Assembly (NCBI RefSeq): GCF_000213175.1
Contig: NW_009799179.1
Coordinates: 8,140,705 to 8,204,704, forward strand
DNA length: 64,000 nt
Direction: 5' to 3'
DNA from: Neurospora tetrasperma FGSC 2508
Lineage: Eukaryota; Ascomycota; Sordariomycetes; Sordariales; Sordariaceae
Both the position numbers and the translations under genes were made by a program. Shown here one piece after another: positions 62,830-64,000 of this stretch. The notes under the pieces are model-generated. The model searched no databases. It was not told the origin of the DNA and saw only the letters and a list, made by a program, of their open reading frames with translations. Numbering within the stretch: position 1 is the first letter of the stretch; each line of letters opens with the position of its first letter.

Positions 62830-64000
62830 GCTATTAATTACTATTAAATCTAAAGAGCGACTTTTCGTTTATCCCTATTTTCGCTTAAAATAGTAGGGTC
62901 CTTTTTTATTCTTTAGATAATATATCTCCACTACCGTAGTAGATTCCAACCTTCCTATACTTTTATTCTAATTTATTAAATCCTTTATATCTTCTTTTAA
63001 TTTTCTTTCTATTTAATTAATTACTCTCTTCATAGTGTTTTATAATAGTAATTAATTTAATAGCCTTTGTAAGAGGTCTAGGGGTTTCTAATCTTAATTA
63101 AATTCTAAATCGGTCTTTATTTTCGGTATTTAATCTTTTTTAAAGAACTCCAATTTGTAAATCCTCGCTAGAATCTATTATAATCTTTTCCTTACCTCTA
63201 CCCGATAGTCTAGTTCTCTCTATAGGTCTTCTTATATTATTAATTCTTCTTTTCTCCGTATATTTTCTTAAAAGTTAGGATCTTCTATTGGGGGGCCGGC
63301 CTTATTTATTCTAATATTTAATATAAGGATAAATATAACTTCGGGTTTAAATAGTAATACTCTTCTCTTATAATTGGGTAAAATATTATTTTCAATTAGT
63401 TATATTCTCCCTAAAATTATATTTCGTTTTAGGCTTAGTAGTACTATTATTTATTATTTTTTGAATATAATATTATTAATACGTAGGTAGCCTCTTAAGG
63501 TTTATTAAATTTCGTTTAATATAGCCTTTTTGTATAGTATTACTAGCCTTAATTCGAAATTTTTATAGACTTTAAATTTTAAATATTTCTTTAATTTATT
63601 AGCAAAGGATCGATTTACAATAATATATACGTTTACTCCGGTATCTATTAAAGTATATTGTATTGAAATAATTAATCTATTTTTAATTATAATATAGTTA
63701 ATAAAGAATAGTTTTCCTCTACCTAAATAATTCTTCAAATTGAAGTTCGGGTATATTTTACTATACTAATCCTTTATTCTATTATTTATATTATTAATTT
63801 ATATAAATATTTCCCCTAGGATAGAAACTTCTTTCCTTAGAGTATTTAGTTTTCCGACTCCGAACTTAATTTTGCTAAGTTTAATATATTGGCTTTTAAC
63901 CCTTCGGGGGTAATTTCCAGTTATTTAACTTCTTTCGAATTAGTCGCCCTCGGACTCTAAATTTTATTAGTAATAGTATTAAACTTAACCTTTAGAGTAA
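62830..64000 (-). mobile_element. part of a second LTR retroelement, opposite orientation
   Basis: A decayed element on the minus strand that runs off the window. An aspartic-protease-like stretch with the diagnostic D-T-G triad lies within 63,738-63,505. The space between it and the first element's 3' end is too short for a complete polymerase region, so the element is truncated or has been interrupted by its neighbour. It carries multiple breaks. Confidence 0.6.

Overview
This is a 64 kb stretch of nuclear DNA from a filamentous ascomycete. The evidence is short GT-AG introns (about 50-150 nt) with GCTAAC/CTGAC-type branch points, Pezizomycotina gene families (a DUF7580-like protein, a DUF7896-like zinc-finger protein, a Nbl1/Borealin protein), and two blocks of extremely AT-rich, mutation-saturated repeat DNA. 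Those blocks look like repeat-induced point mutation (RIP), which together with the gene content points to a Sordariomycete, probably Sordariales; the species cannot be named from the sequence alone.

Layout. 1.3-5.1 kb: SLA1, endocytic actin regulator (minus). 7.0-10.2 kb: AMP deaminase (minus). 10.99-16.91 kb: an LTR retrotransposon with 178-bp LTRs and a 5-bp target duplication, saturated with transitions. 17.0-18.5 kb: Yea4-type UDP-GlcNAc transporter (minus). 20.1-25.2 kb: a compact housekeeping cluster of TRAPP subunit Trs23 (plus), proteasome subunit Rpn10 (minus), a Borealin-like protein (plus) and translation factor Tma22/DENR (minus). 27.2-30.4 kb: a 1069-residue protein with a SAM-dependent methyltransferase domain. 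31.1-36.4 kb: an accessory pair, a C2H2 zinc-finger protein (minus) and a DUF7580-like protein (plus), each carrying one in-frame TGA and separated by a 434-bp inverted-repeat element. 36.4-41.2 kb: gene-poor, with a second small terminal-inverted-repeat element. 41.3-45.9 kb: large DUF7896-like zinc-finger protein (plus). 45.9-50.0 kb: gene-poor. 50.0-55.4 kb: endopolyphosphatase and a polysaccharide deacetylase (plus), then quinolinate phosphoribosyltransferase (minus). From about 56.45 kb to the window end: AT-rich repeat DNA with a decayed Ty3/gypsy chromovirus (plus) and part of a second, oppositely oriented LTR element.

Most genes are unrelated housekeeping functions with no sign of a biosynthetic cluster. 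The most unusual part is 31-36.4 kb. Two divergent accessory genes share an intergenic region that contains a MITE, and each keeps its full reading frame and family features on both sides of a single TGA. Gene models were spliced by hand; every total coding length is a multiple of three, which supports the chosen introns, but none has been checked against transcripts or databases.
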